A stretch of DNA of 64,000 bases from UBA1858 sp963976865 (GCA_963976865.1 CAXBLY010000010.1:1-64000); one strand, 5' to 3'. Numbered from the stretch's first letter, positions 37,213-46,405 are shown. Program-made: numbers and translations. The notes: generated by a model not told the origin, from the sequence alone.

Positions 37213-37749
37213 TTAAAACATGCGTTTCAGGACATCATTTTTCTGTATAAAATGATGATGCAATGCCGCAGTGATGTGAATAAATACTACAGCGCCCAGC
37301 ATACAGACTAAAACAAGATGCGCAGTTTTTGCATATTCTTCTGTCGTAAGGCTGGGTTCAGCGATAGGTGGAACTTCAAATAAACCAAACCACTGTAATG
37401 GAAAGTTGGCCGCAGAATTGATTATCCATCCGCTAATGGGGATGCATATCATTAATACGTACATGAATAGTTGTGCGGCAGTGGCAGTGATTCTTTGTAC
37501 TTTTGATAAATCTCTCGACGGTCTGGGGGCGGGGTTGAGCAATCGCCATATGACGCGAATAATGACAACACCCAGCAGCAGTATTCCTATCGATTTGTGA
37601 ACCATGAACATTTCCAGTTTCATGGGAGACAGGCGCATATTTATCATGGTGACGCCCAGGCCAAACATGAAAATAATGGCAATAGCCATAAACCAGTGCA
37701 GTAGCCGGCTGATCAAACCCCAGTGCGTTGCACTGTTTCCAAAACTCAT
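37213..37749 (-). CDS. Cytochrome b561 family protein, 178 aa
   Basis: A four-helix diheme membrane cytochrome of the bacterial cytochrome b561 type. Heme-ligand histidines appear in LISRLLHWFMAI, MVHKSIGILLLG and the C-terminal helix (VVFIHITAALHHHF). It likely moves electrons between quinol and a periplasmic acceptor. It sits between two YceI genes, overlapping the upstream one by four bases (37746-37749). YceI-cytochrome b561 pairs are a recurrent arrangement. Confidence 0.93.
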   Translation of the reverse strand: MSFGNSATHWGLISRLLHWFMAIAIIFMFGLGVTMINMRLSPMKLEMFMVHKSIGILLLGVVIIRVIWRLLNPAPRPSRDLSKVQRITATAAQLFMYVLMICIPISGWIINSAANFPLQWFGLFEVPPIAEPSLTTEEYAKTAHLVLVCMLGAVVFIHITAALHHHFIQKNDVLKRMF

Positions 37750-38327
37750 TGTGGGATTCTTTGTCCTTCTACCTCAAGGCGAATCTCAATATCATCGCCT
37801 AATGCTGGTAGTCCATACGTCATTCCAAACAAGGATCGTTTCACCTGGGTTGTCGCTGAAAATCCTGACGTATATTTACCTGAGAATGGGTGTTTGCCAG
37901 ATTTGTTGTGGGTAACATTTAATGTAACGGGTTCGGTGTGATCCAGTATTGTCAAATCGCCGAAAACTTTCATGGTGTTCTTCGATATGGATTCAACTTT
38001 AGTGCTGATGAATGTCATCTTTGGAAATTTTTCCACATGAAAAAAATCCTGATTCATCATGTGATCGTTCCATTTCTGATTATCCATATCAATGCTGGCT
38101 GTATCGATACTGACTTCAGCGCTGGAAGCAGCGGGATCATCAGGGTCGAATGAGAACGTGCCTTCAAACTGTAAAAACTCACCTTGTGATTTTGAAAAAC
38201 CCAGATGATCACAAAAGAATAGTATCTGAGTATGTACGGGTTCCAGTTTATATTCAGCAGCATATCCTGCATTTATGAATAAACTTGCTAATAGTAAAAT
38301 TATTAACCGCTTTACTGTCAGAATCAT
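37746..38327 (-). CDS. YceI family periplasmic protein (first of pair), 193 aa
   Basis: A signal peptide (MILTVKRLIILLLASLFINAGYAA) leads a YceI barrel: YKLEPVHTQILFFCDHLGFSKSQGEF, DMDNQKWNDHMMNQDFFHVEKFPKMTF and SLFGMTYGLPALGDDIEIRLE. It opens the three-gene YceI-cytochrome b561-YceI operon, and its end overlaps the cytochrome start by four bases. It differs in sequence from the second YceI, so this is not a recent duplication. Confidence 0.93.
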   Translation of the reverse strand: MILTVKRLIILLLASLFINAGYAAEYKLEPVHTQILFFCDHLGFSKSQGEFLQFEGTFSFDPDDPAASSAEVSIDTASIDMDNQKWNDHMMNQDFFHVEKFPKMTFISTKVESISKNTMKVFGDLTILDHTEPVTLNVTHNKSGKHPFSGKYTSGFSATTQVKRSLFGMTYGLPALGDDIEIRLEVEGQRIPQ

Positions 38328-38487
38328 AAGGTTTCTCGCTGTTTATTGAAGACTGATTGCAATTTTACTATCTGACTAATTCAAGAAGCCAGTAGAAATG
38401 GTCAAATGGCGTTGACTAAGGCTAGTGGAATACGTAACTATAGCGCCTGGTTTTAACAACTGTGTTAATACGTGCAGAATTTTGTCT

Positions 38488-38691
38488 ATGAATAATGCAA
38501 TGGGTGCAGGGCAAGTAGTCAATGTGAGCCCGGATCAAGTGACCGTTTGCTGCAGGGGAGCAAGTAATGCCCTTGGGCATCCCGCGGTGTACCTGACGTT
38601 TGCAGAGCGATCAACTGTGCAGTGTTATTATTGTGGATGCATATATAAACAGAATTCTGAAGAAGGTGCTCATTTGCAAAGAGCAGACTAA
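38488..38691 (+). CDS. Zinc-finger CHCC domain protein, 67 aa
   Basis: A small protein of the CHCC zinc-finger family, related to the NDUFS6 domain. The signature is CCRGASNALGHPAVYL followed by CYYCGCIY, giving Cys, His, Cys and Cys ligands. The start at 38488 (MNNAMGAG) is preferred; the open frame extends upstream to 38425 but without domain sequence. A further ATG at 38500 is possible. Function unknown; often near respiratory or housekeeping genes. Confidence 0.85.
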   Translation: MNNAMGAGQVVNVSPDQVTVCCRGASNALGHPAVYLTFAERSTVQCYYCGCIYKQNSEEGAHLQRAD

Positions 38692-38730
38692 AGTCTATGC
38701 TATAGGTGATATTTATACAAGAATAAGCTT

Positions 38731-38765
38731 TTCTTATAATAAGAATAATATGAACTTTAAAGTTC
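38731..38765. promoter_or_regulatory. Pair of palindromes upstream of the sulfur-transfer operon
   Basis: Two adjacent perfect inverted repeats lie about 120-150 bases before the DsrE-like gene: TTCTTATAATAAGAA (38731-38745) and GAACTTTAAAGTTC (38752-38765). The first contains a TATAAT word. They may be operator half-sites for a dimeric regulator or chance AT-rich palindromes. Confidence 0.4.
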
Positions 38766-38824
38766 GAATAGATTCAAACGCATAACTATCCATTTTTCAC
38801 GTAGCACAAGAATTAACAAAGCAG

Positions 38825-38842
38825 CCTGTGCAGGCTGTTTAA
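38825..38842 (+). terminator. Short hairpin upstream of the DsrE-like gene
   Basis: CAGCCTG and CAGGCTG form a seven-pair stem with a two-base loop, followed by TTTAAATTT. It could terminate transcripts from the zinc-finger gene or be an attenuator in the leader of the sulfur operon. The U-tract is weak. Confidence 0.4.
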
Positions 38843-38883
38843 ATTTACTATTTGAAAACTTAAAAATAACAGGAACGAAATAA

Positions 38884-39273
38884 ATGTCTAACAAGATCAG
38901 TATTATGCTTATCTCCGGTAAGCGTGAACAGCTGCAAATGGCTGCGATGGTAGCTTCCGTCGGTGCTGTCAGCGGCAATGATGTGACGGTATTTCTCTCG
39001 ATGAATGCATTACAGTTTTTTAAAAAAGACAGTGATGGTAAAGCACCCTCAGATGGACCAATGGGTGATCTGCTGGTAGAGAAAAATGCACCAGGATTTA
39101 TGGAATTATTTGAATCGGCAGTTGAGTTGGGTGATGCAAAAATTTATCCATGCTCAATGGCAGTCGATATCATGGGGCTAAAAAATGATGATCTTGTTGA
39201 TTATCTGTCAGAGTCTCTGGGCCTCACCAAATTCCTGGATGATGCTTCACAAGGACAAGTTTGGACATTTTAA
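38884..39273 (+). CDS. DsrE/DsrF-like family protein, 129 aa
   Basis: A small DsrE-fold protein. The N-terminus ISIMLISGKREQLQMAAMVASVGAVSGNDVTVFLSM is the family's first beta-alpha unit (given by residues 5-40). A conserved cysteine, Cys90 (KIYPCSMAVDIMG), is in position to carry persulfide sulfur. It opens a four-gene operon with TusA-like, SQR-like and DUF1641 genes, 16 bases before the tusA-like gene. Related sets are associated with sulfur oxidation and cytoplasmic sulfur trafficking. Confidence 0.88.
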   Translation: MSNKISIMLISGKREQLQMAAMVASVGAVSGNDVTVFLSMNALQFFKKDSDGKAPSDGPMGDLLVEKNAPGFMELFESAVELGDAKIYPCSMAVDIMGLKNDDLVDYLSESLGLTKFLDDASQGQVWTF

Positions 39274-39289
39274 TTAAAGGAGATAAGAA

Positions 39290-39520
39290 ATGGCAGAACG
39301 AAAGATAGTAGATGCGAAGAATACATTTTGCCCGGGACCATTGATGGAACTAATAGCAAATATGAAGCAGGCGGAAGTCGGTGATGAATTAGTTGTTTTA
39401 TCTACAGATGAAGGCTCAGCGAATGATATTCCGGAATGGATTAATAAAGTTGGACACGAAGTTATTGAAAGCTCAGAAGACGCAGGCGTCTGGAGCATTG
39501 TGGTTAAAAAGATTAAATAA
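39290..39520 (+). CDS. TusA family sulfurtransferase, 76 aa
   Basis: TusA proteins pass persulfide sulfur between partners. The active-site motif is CPGP with Cys14 (DAKNTFCPGPLMEL). The rest shows the beta-alpha-beta-alpha-beta-beta fold (GDELVVLSTDEGSANDIPEW). The neighbouring DsrE- and SQR-like genes imply a role in sulfur oxidation rather than tRNA thiolation. AAGGAG precedes the ATG. Confidence 0.93.
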   Translation: MAERKIVDAKNTFCPGPLMELIANMKQAEVGDELVVLSTDEGSANDIPEWINKVGHEVIESSEDAGVWSIVVKKIK

Positions 39521-39564
39521 ATTATATTTTACCAATATATTTAACACTTCAAAGAGAGGTTGAA

Positions 39565-40692
39565 ATGAAAATCTTAATCGTTGGCGGTGGAATGGGCGGG
39601 ACCATCCTTGCTAATAACCTGGCCCGTAAAATGAGAAATGAATTAAAGTCAGGCAAGGCTAGCATTACAATGCTGTCTGCATCTGATAAGCATATGTACC
39701 AGCCGGGGCTGTTATACGTAGCAGTGGGCAAGATGAATCCATCTGAAATGTATCGTGATCAGGTGAGTTTGCTCGAGCCTAGCATCGAATTTAAGGTAGA
39801 CCCGGTAACCGAGTTTAATCTTGATGATAATAATGTTAAGGCCAAAAGCGGCGCTACTTACAATTATGACATTATTGTTATCGCGACTGGTTCGCGTACA
39901 CACGCTGAAGGTACGCCTGGTCTTGCTGAATATGCAGAGCAGTTCTACACAGAAGCAGATGCAGTAAAAATGTATAAAAGCCTGGAAGCATTTGAAGGTG
40001 GTAAAGTGGTTGTTGCAGTGGGTGTACCACATAAGTGCCCAATGGCGCCTCTGGAAATCACTTTCATGCTGGTTGATTACTTCAAGCAGCGAGGAATCTG
40101 GGACAAGGTTCAGCTTCATTACACGTACCCGATTGGTCGTACACATAGCCTTGAGCCTGTTGCCAAATGGGCAACCCCTGAATTCGAGCGTTTAGGCATT
40201 ACCTATGAAACTTTATTCAATATGAAAGAAGTGAATGAGAATGCTGTCCTCAGCGAAGAAGGGACTGAAGCGGAATATGATCTGCTAATCACTGTTCCAG
40301 CGCATAAGGGTATGCAGGTGATCGAAGACGCTGGTCTGGGTGCCGGCGGGTTTATTCCTACAGACCGTAAGCGACTAAACATGGAAGGCCGTGATAATGT
40401 TTACGTGTTAGGAGATACAACCAATCTGCCAATCAGTAAAGCAGGTTCTACTGCGCACTTTGAAGCGGAAGCACTTGCGGAAAACATCGCATCAATTGCC
40501 ACTATTGGTACTGCAACACGCGACTACGACGGTAAAGTATTTTGCTTTATTGAAGCGGGTGAAGGCAAGGCGACTTACGCAATGTTCAATTACCAAAACC
40601 CACCTGATCCAAAAGCACCGACTGCAGGTATTCACATGTTTAAGACTGCATACAACAAGATGTATTGGGCCAGTGCTCGCGGTTTACTCTAA
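39565..40692 (+). CDS. SQR-like FAD-dependent oxidoreductase, 375 aa
   Basis: A flavoprotein of the sulfide:quinone oxidoreductase/FCSD superfamily. It has an N-terminal FAD fold (IVGGGMGGTILANNLA, about 5-20) and the second FAD contact VYVLGDTTNLPISKAG (about 279-294). Its cysteines include Cys158 (VPHKCPMAPLE) and Cys327 (VFCFIEAG); classical SQRs use three, so one redox cysteine appears missing. The C-terminus has an amphipathic segment. It may oxidise sulfide or a low-molecular persulfide. It is third in the operon. Confidence 0.85.
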   Translation: MKILIVGGGMGGTILANNLARKMRNELKSGKASITMLSASDKHMYQPGLLYVAVGKMNPSEMYRDQVSLLEPSIEFKVDPVTEFNLDDNNVKAKSGATYNYDIIVIATGSRTHAEGTPGLAEYAEQFYTEADAVKMYKSLEAFEGGKVVVAVGVPHKCPMAPLEITFMLVDYFKQRGIWDKVQLHYTYPIGRTHSLEPVAKWATPEFERLGITYETLFNMKEVNENAVLSEEGTEAEYDLLITVPAHKGMQVIEDAGLGAGGFIPTDRKRLNMEGRDNVYVLGDTTNLPISKAGSTAHFEAEALAENIASIATIGTATRDYDGKVFCFIEAGEGKATYAMFNYQNPPDPKAPTAGIHMFKTAYNKMYWASARGLL

Positions 40693-40704
40693 AGGAGGCA
40701 TGCG

Positions 40705-41238
40705 ATGGGACAGTTAGGAAATATTAGTATGGAAGCAGAACGTCTGGTCGAGAGCGCAGGTGATGCGTTGACTGATGATATCGTTGGGCGTTTAGCAGAA
40801 GTAGCAGGTGATGGCTTAGCACTTCTTGATCAGGCGAATCGCAGTAATCTCGATAAAGCCCTGCCCGCAATTAGTCGCATGGTGGAAAACGGTGACCTGG
40901 ATCGCGTGGTTAATCTTGCACGCGTGATGGGTGCTGCAGGTGACGCGATGACTGACGACATTGTGTCACGTCTGGCTGAAACTGCAGGTGAGTTAATGTG
41001 TATCGCAGACAGGCTTTCACGCAGCGAAGGGTTAATGCGTTTGCTGGACCTGTTAGAAAGAGAGCATGTGGTTAATCTGCTAATGGAGTTTGCAGAAGCG
41101 GCAGCGGCAGCAAAAGCTGATCATTCACCATCTTCAAAGGGCGGCATTATGGGCATTATGGGAACCATGCAGGACCCGGATGTGCAGGACGCACTGAAGT
41201 TCTTTGGAGCAATGTTTAAAGAGCTTAAAAAAGTTTAA
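40705..41238 (+). CDS. DUF1641 protein with internal duplication, 177 aa
   Basis: A helical DUF1641-type protein, which often accompanies SQR-like flavoproteins. Residues 18-43 and 78-103 are a direct duplication with a period of 60 (AGDALTDDIVGRLAEVAGDG and AGDAMTDDIVSRLAETAGEL). The C-terminal block (VVNLLMEFAEAAAAAK, DPDVQDALKFFGAMFKELKK) is the conserved DUF1641 end. AGGAGG lies close before the ATG. It is the last gene of the sulfur operon, followed by a terminator. Function unknown. Confidence 0.85.
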   Translation: MGQLGNISMEAERLVESAGDALTDDIVGRLAEVAGDGLALLDQANRSNLDKALPAISRMVENGDLDRVVNLARVMGAAGDAMTDDIVSRLAETAGELMCIADRLSRSEGLMRLLDLLEREHVVNLLMEFAEAAAAAKADHSPSSKGGIMGIMGTMQDPDVQDALKFFGAMFKELKKV

Positions 41239-41260
41239 TAAATATTTCGAAGTTGTACTT

Positions 41261-41290
41261 AAAGCCCGGTCACAATGACTGGGCTTTTTT
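41261..41290. terminator. Bidirectional Rho-independent terminator
   Basis: AAAGCCCGGTCA and TGACTGGGCTTT form a stem (one G-T pair) with a short loop and a T run. It lies between the DUF1641 gene and the convergent glnS gene and can serve both. Confidence 0.9.
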
Positions 41291-41298
41291 GTGTCTGC

Positions 41299-42969
41299 TC
41301 ACTTTTGAGATATTTTTGACCAGGTGTCACGTAAAGTGACTGTGCGATTAAATACGATTTTTCCTTCTTTGCTATCAGATTTATCACGCGTGTAATAACC
41401 GTTACGTTCAAATTGGAAATTCTGTCCGGATTCAGCGTCGGCCAGACTCGGCTCTGCATAGCAATTGTCCAGTACTTCCAGTGAATCCGGGTTGAGGCTA
41501 TCAAGCATAGTATCTGTAGCGCCCGGATTGGGTATGTTGAATAGTCTGTCATAGGAATTTACCTGAACGGGTAATGCATGTGGTGCAGAAACCCAGTGGA
41601 TTGTCCCTTTTATCTTGCGACCATCAGCCGATTTGCCGCCGCGCGTTTCCGGGTCATAAGTACAGCGGATCTCAATTACTTTGCCGTCTGCATCTTTAAT
41701 AATGTCAGTACAGGTTACGTAATAGGCATAACGAAGACGTACTTCACGACCTGGTCCCAGGCGGAAAAACTTCTTTGGTGGCTCTTCCATGAAATCATCT
41801 TCCTCAATATAAATTTCACGTGAAAAAGGAATACTGCGTTTACCAAATTCTTCCCGCTTCGGGTGATTAGATGCCTCTAGATGTTCTGTCTGGTTTTCAG
41901 GGTAATTTTCAATCACAACTTTGAGCGGTTTGAGAACACACATAGCGCGAGGTGCATTGAAATCCAGATTCTCACGTACGCAGTTTTCCAGTACACCGAC
42001 ATCAATTTGTGAGTCTTTTTTAGTGATACCAATACGTTCACAAAAATCCCGAATAGCGGCTGCCGGATAACCACGGCGACGTAATCCAGTAATGGTAGGC
42101 ATGCGTGGATCATCCCAGCCGGCAACATGGTTGTCGTCCACTAACTGGTGGAGTTTGCGCTTACTGGTAATGGTGTAATCCAGTGATAAGCGCGCAAACT
42201 CTATCTGTTGCGGATGAGCAGTTGTCTGGAGGGTGTCAAGAATCCAGTCGTATAATGGCCTGTGATCTTCAAACTCCAGGGTGCAAAGTGAATGAGTGAT
42301 GCCCTCAATTGCATCCGAGATGCAATGTGCATAATCATACATAGGGTAAATACACCATTCACTGGCAGTGCGGTGGTGATGGGCATGTTTGATTCTATAC
42401 AGAGCGGGATCGCGCATATTAATATTTGGTGAGGCCATATCTATTTTTGCACGCAATACACATTCACCTTCCTTGAATTCACCCTTGCGCATACGTGTGA
42501 ATAAATCCAGGTTTTCTTCGACAGAACGATTTCGATAAGGACTGTCTTTTCCAGGCTCGGTAAGTGTTCCACGATAGGTGCGTACTTCTTCAGCATTCAA
42601 GTTGCACACATAAGCTTTGTTCATTTCGATTAGCTTTACCGCATACTGGAATAGTTGTTCGAAATAATCTGAAGCAAAAAGCAGGTTGCTCCAGCTGTAG
42701 CCTAGCCAGGATACATCGCGTTTTATTGATTCGACATACTCTTCATTCTCTTTATCAGGATTAGTGTCATCAAAGCGCAAGTTACACAGACCATTAAATT
42801 CCTGGGCAATACCAAAATTCAGGCAAATGGACTTTGCATGACCGATATGTAAGTAACCATTAGGTTCAGGTGGAAATCTGGTCATAACAGATATTGAGCG
42901 TTCCTCAATATCCTTGCGAACCCGATTGCGTATAAAATTATTAGAAGGCGTAGTTGTATCTTCTGTCAT
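41299..42969 (-). CDS. glnS: Glutaminyl-tRNA synthetase
   Basis: A class I aminoacyl-tRNA synthetase that charges tRNA-Gln. The HIGH motif is at 41-44 (PPEPNGYLHIGHAK), and the KMSKS-like motif is TSKRK at 268-272. The anticodon-binding beta-barrels are intact to the end, and the 556-residue length matches the family. Presence of GlnRS means glutamine is charged directly, without GatCAB. It is the last gene of a leftward run with asmA-like and lytic transglycosylase genes. Confidence 0.97.
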   Translation of the reverse strand: MTEDTTTPSNNFIRNRVRKDIEERSISVMTRFPPEPNGYLHIGHAKSICLNFGIAQEFNGLCNLRFDDTNPDKENEEYVESIKRDVSWLGYSWSNLLFASDYFEQLFQYAVKLIEMNKAYVCNLNAEEVRTYRGTLTEPGKDSPYRNRSVEENLDLFTRMRKGEFKEGECVLRAKIDMASPNINMRDPALYRIKHAHHHRTASEWCIYPMYDYAHCISDAIEGITHSLCTLEFEDHRPLYDWILDTLQTTAHPQQIEFARLSLDYTITSKRKLHQLVDDNHVAGWDDPRMPTITGLRRRGYPAAAIRDFCERIGITKKDSQIDVGVLENCVRENLDFNAPRAMCVLKPLKVVIENYPENQTEHLEASNHPKREEFGKRSIPFSREIYIEEDDFMEEPPKKFFRLGPGREVRLRYAYYVTCTDIIKDADGKVIEIRCTYDPETRGGKSADGRKIKGTIHWVSAPHALPVQVNSYDRLFNIPNPGATDTMLDSLNPDSLEVLDNCYAEPSLADAESGQNFQFERNGYYTRDKSDSKEGKIVFNRTVTLRDTWSKISQK

Positions 42970-42997
42970 AGTGATTGTTAGTTATAGGGTAAATGCT

Positions 42998-45679
42998 TTA
43001 AGGATTGATAGGCTCGACGGTGGCCTCTTTGATTAATGCTTCCTGTTTTGCTTTTTCAGCTTCTTCTTCTGCCAGTTTTTCAGCGGCAATACGCTGTGCT
43101 TCCTGTTCGGCTTCAACGGCTCTGGTAGTCGCACTGGCAACTTCACTAAAGCACTTTTCGCTTTTGTTGCCCATGTTGGCAAAAGGAACTGCTAGTGCTG
43201 CCGGTCCAAGAGCAATTGTAGCAGCACTCTTTAAAAGCTTTTTGAACACAGAGCCTTTGTCCAGCGAAAAACGGGGATCCTGAAGATCACCTGCCACGCG
43301 TATATTGGCATCCAGGGTGAATAATTCAATGTTTTTAGGCTTTGGAATAAGCAGCAGGTTCAATTCTTCTTTAGTCAGGCTGACAGAGCCATTTGTGGTC
43401 ATTACAATATTTTCGGTGTTAAGTAGAGTGGCGTCGCTGTTGAAGACTCCATCTGCGCCCGAGAGCTGAACAAATAAACACTCGACCTTGGTGTTACTTT
43501 TCTTGGATTTGCCGGGCATCAGTTCAACTAGCAAATTGCTGGCAAGTAGGTCGATGGGGGCATCTGCAAGAGAGCCTTCAGTCATGATGGCTGTAATCTT
43601 TCCGCTGGCATTGTTGGCAAGCTCCTGACTGCTTGTTCCGTAGGAATTAATATCTATCGATGCATCTATTCTGCCTTGCAGGGTTTCACTTGCATCAATG
43701 TCATTTAATAGCTGGCCGAGATTAAAGTCTTCCGTAAACAGCGTGTGGGAGTATACATTCTTGTTGCCGTCAATTGATACGCTTGTTCGCAGATTTGCGT
43801 CCAGATACCTGAGAGAATCTATGTCTATCGTTGCAGTGTTATTTTTAGCGACGGCGTTGGCTTTGATGTCCTGTAATGTGGCTTTTTTGTAGACTAGATT
43901 TTTAATTAACAGTGAAATGTCAGTGTCAGCAGACTGCAGCCAGTCCAGATTGATTTTTTCATCCGAGAATAATCTGTCTGTCTGTTCTTTTTCCTGATTT
44001 TCTTTTTTGCTCGATTGCGTGGCTGCCAGCAAATGCTCCAGATTTAATGACTCAGCAGTTAAGTTGGCGCGAACATTGGGTGGTGTTGAGAATTCAACAT
44101 CACTGTCGCCAGCTAATTGAGTGTTGTCTAAAACCAGAGTTAAATCTTTGAGCGTTAAGATGTCGCCTGTATATTTGAGACTTGAATTTACAGAAAAATT
44201 ATTAGAAGCAGGTAATGGCTGACTGATTACTTTTTCGAAACTTTGAATGTTTTTGCCTTTTGATGTCAGTGAGAGGTCTAATGTGGGTTGATAGTCCTCG
44301 TTCAGAGAAATAAACCCCGACGCTGTTGAAACTGTATCTTCAATAGTTATTCTTGACTCTAGATCATCAATGTTAATGGTGCCTTCAGGGTTTCTGATAA
44401 TTGTTTTTACTGAAAATTCACTGATGTTTTCTGCGGCAATCGCTTGTTGAAGTTCATTTAACCATATGGGTTTTTCCCCGCTGGCATCGATATTGATATT
44501 TATCTGTGTCGTATCCTGGTTTGAGAGTACTTCTCCGGTGCTTAAGATTTTGCTGTCACCAATAATGATACTGGAATCAAGAGAGTGCATTTTCCAGCTG
44601 TCGCCTTCATTTTCCACAGTCGAGAGAATGGTAAACTTATCTATCAGCTCGGCTGGAAATACATCCTGGTAACTATTTAACCATTGTGGCTGTGCCCCTG
44701 AGGCATCCAGAGAGATATTCACCCCGGCGAGTGTATTGATGGAAGCGATGTTCCCTGTTGCTTTTATCAAAGTGTCTTGAACTGCGATTTCAGCGTCTAT
44801 GTTTGAGGCTTTAAGCTTGTCGAAACTACCTGACAGCTGAGTGCTCAATGTGACGCTTTCCGTGTTGGGTAACGCGATATCTTTTGTGAGTAGAAACTCA
44901 GTAATATCACCTGCTTTGGAATTAACGTTTAGATTGAGATTGCCATGGTCGCTGGCGTTTATGGTGCCGGATATGCTGGTGCTGAATGGAGCAGTTTCCA
45001 CTGTGGCTGAGAGGCTGCAATCATTACCTCTTAATAAATGACTGATACGGCATGTTTCACTGTCTAGTGATAATGGCTGGTCTTCGAAGTAACTCGAGGC
45101 TTTTATCTCGATGATGTCTTCATTTTTGGGCTTTAACGAGAATGAGTCAAGTGTAAAGACGTATGACATATCAGACTGTTGATCTGAATAATTAACGATT
45201 AAATTTTTAATTTGTACACCAACTACATCGAACAGAGCAATGATGTTGCTGCTTTTATTATCTGTCTTGTCCTGTTTTGGGTCTTGAGGGAATTCCAGAT
45301 TGGACTGGCCTTGCTGATTTCGCTTTATGTTAATTACTGCATCATCAAACACAATGTTTTGAATGGTAATAACGCCGCGTAAAAGATCAGGTAAAGCAAC
45401 GCCAAATTCAAGTTTTTCAGCACTCAGCAAATACGCATCCTGATCCCAGTCTGCACTTTCAATGCTAACTCCTGATGTTTTCAAGGTGGGATTCAGTGAG
45501 CGAGTCAAGCTGAAGTCACCATCGATAGTGACTTTACGTTTTAATGTATTCTGAAGTGCTTCCAGCGCATTTTTTTCAATAGTTTCGTTGTCTATTAATT
45601 TATAGACTGAAAAAATAGAAATGAGAACAACAATAACAAGGGTCGCCAAAGCGACCAGGATTTTTTTAGCTAGAGGCAC
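42998..45679 (-). CDS. AsmA family protein, 893 aa
   Basis: A large envelope protein of the AsmA family, anchored by one N-terminal transmembrane helix (LVALATLVIVVLISIFSVYKL, about 8-28). The rest is a long beta-rich periplasmic domain (VTIDGDFSLTRSLNPTLKTSGVSIE is the conserved AsmA start). The C-terminus holds the AsmA-like C-terminal pattern (VSLTKEELNLLLIPKPKNIEL, RVAGDLQDPRFSLD), then an Ala/Glu/Lys-rich tail. AsmA proteins are involved in lipid transfer between membranes. GTG start, with a purine-rich site upstream. Confidence 0.88.
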   Translation of the reverse strand: MPLAKKILVALATLVIVVLISIFSVYKLIDNETIEKNALEALQNTLKRKVTIDGDFSLTRSLNPTLKTSGVSIESADWDQDAYLLSAEKLEFGVALPDLLRGVITIQNIVFDDAVINIKRNQQGQSNLEFPQDPKQDKTDNKSSNIIALFDVVGVQIKNLIVNYSDQQSDMSYVFTLDSFSLKPKNEDIIEIKASSYFEDQPLSLDSETCRISHLLRGNDCSLSATVETAPFSTSISGTINASDHGNLNLNVNSKAGDITEFLLTKDIALPNTESVTLSTQLSGSFDKLKASNIDAEIAVQDTLIKATGNIASINTLAGVNISLDASGAQPQWLNSYQDVFPAELIDKFTILSTVENEGDSWKMHSLDSSIIIGDSKILSTGEVLSNQDTTQININIDASGEKPIWLNELQQAIAAENISEFSVKTIIRNPEGTINIDDLESRITIEDTVSTASGFISLNEDYQPTLDLSLTSKGKNIQSFEKVISQPLPASNNFSVNSSLKYTGDILTLKDLTLVLDNTQLAGDSDVEFSTPPNVRANLTAESLNLEHLLAATQSSKKENQEKEQTDRLFSDEKINLDWLQSADTDISLLIKNLVYKKATLQDIKANAVAKNNTATIDIDSLRYLDANLRTSVSIDGNKNVYSHTLFTEDFNLGQLLNDIDASETLQGRIDASIDINSYGTSSQELANNASGKITAIMTEGSLADAPIDLLASNLLVELMPGKSKKSNTKVECLFVQLSGADGVFNSDATLLNTENIVMTTNGSVSLTKEELNLLLIPKPKNIELFTLDANIRVAGDLQDPRFSLDKGSVFKKLLKSAATIALGPAALAVPFANMGNKSEKCFSEVASATTRAVEAEQEAQRIAAEKLAEEEAEKAKQEALIKEATVEPINP

Positions 45680-45699
45680 GATAAAGTTCTCTCTTATTG

Positions 45700-46323
45700 T
45701 TATGAATCAGCTTCTGCAAAGTTATTGTAATGCTTGATTACTTTTTTGACATATCCTTGGGTTTCTTTGTAGGGAGGTATTCCTTTATACTTTTTCACTG
45801 CATTTGGACCAGCATTATAAGCCGCTAACGCCAGTTCTACATCAAATTCGAATAATTCCAGCATTTGCCTGAAGTAGCGTGTACCTCCGCGAATATTGTC
45901 TTTAGCATTAAAGACATTGTGTACGCCCATCAAATCTGCTGTCTGAGGCATGAGCTGCATCAGTCCTTTAGCGCCCACGCGTGAGACTGCGTATCGGTCA
46001 AAGCAAGACTCAACGGTGATAATCGCTTTAATCAGTTGTTCGTTTACACCATATAAGTCAGAGTACTGTTGTATAATTGGCTGATGGTCTTTAGCGCGAT
46101 TAGAGATGGAGCCAGTGCAGGAGACTGAGGCGGTTGGGCGTCCAATAGTGGCAATTAATTTATAGTTTTGCGCAGGTAAATTTTTGTCTGAATACCATGT
46201 GGTGCCGTCTTCGTGCTTGTAGACAAAATATTCACCATGGCAGTTCATGCTCAGTGCCAGTAAGCAGATTAGCCAAAATGAAAACCTTGTGACATGACTG
46301 AAAGTATTTTTTGAATGAACCAT
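45700..46323 (-). CDS. Lytic transglycosylase (SLT) with DUF4124 N-terminal segment, 207 aa
   Basis: A peptidoglycan lytic transglycosylase. An N-terminal hydrophobic segment (FSFWLICLLALSMNC) is a signal sequence, possibly a lipoprotein signal given the LSMNC box. A DUF4124-like stretch follows (YKHEDGTTWYSDKNLP). The SLT domain has the catalytic glutamate Glu105 (TVESCFDRYAVSRVGAKGLMQLMP), the AYNAGPNAV block and the closing VKKVIKHY. It begins the leftward run that leads to asmA-like and glnS. Confidence 0.9.
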   Translation of the reverse strand: MVHSKNTFSHVTRFSFWLICLLALSMNCHGEYFVYKHEDGTTWYSDKNLPAQNYKLIATIGRPTASVSCTGSISNRAKDHQPIIQQYSDLYGVNEQLIKAIITVESCFDRYAVSRVGAKGLMQLMPQTADLMGVHNVFNAKDNIRGGTRYFRQMLELFEFDVELALAAYNAGPNAVKKYKGIPPYKETQGYVKKVIKHYNNFAEADS

Positions 46324-46405
46324 GACAGTTATTTAGATTAAGTATGGCTATTGTACCCAGAGTTGGGCTAAATACCCTGACATTTTGTGAATAGAAAGTG
46401 TCCGT

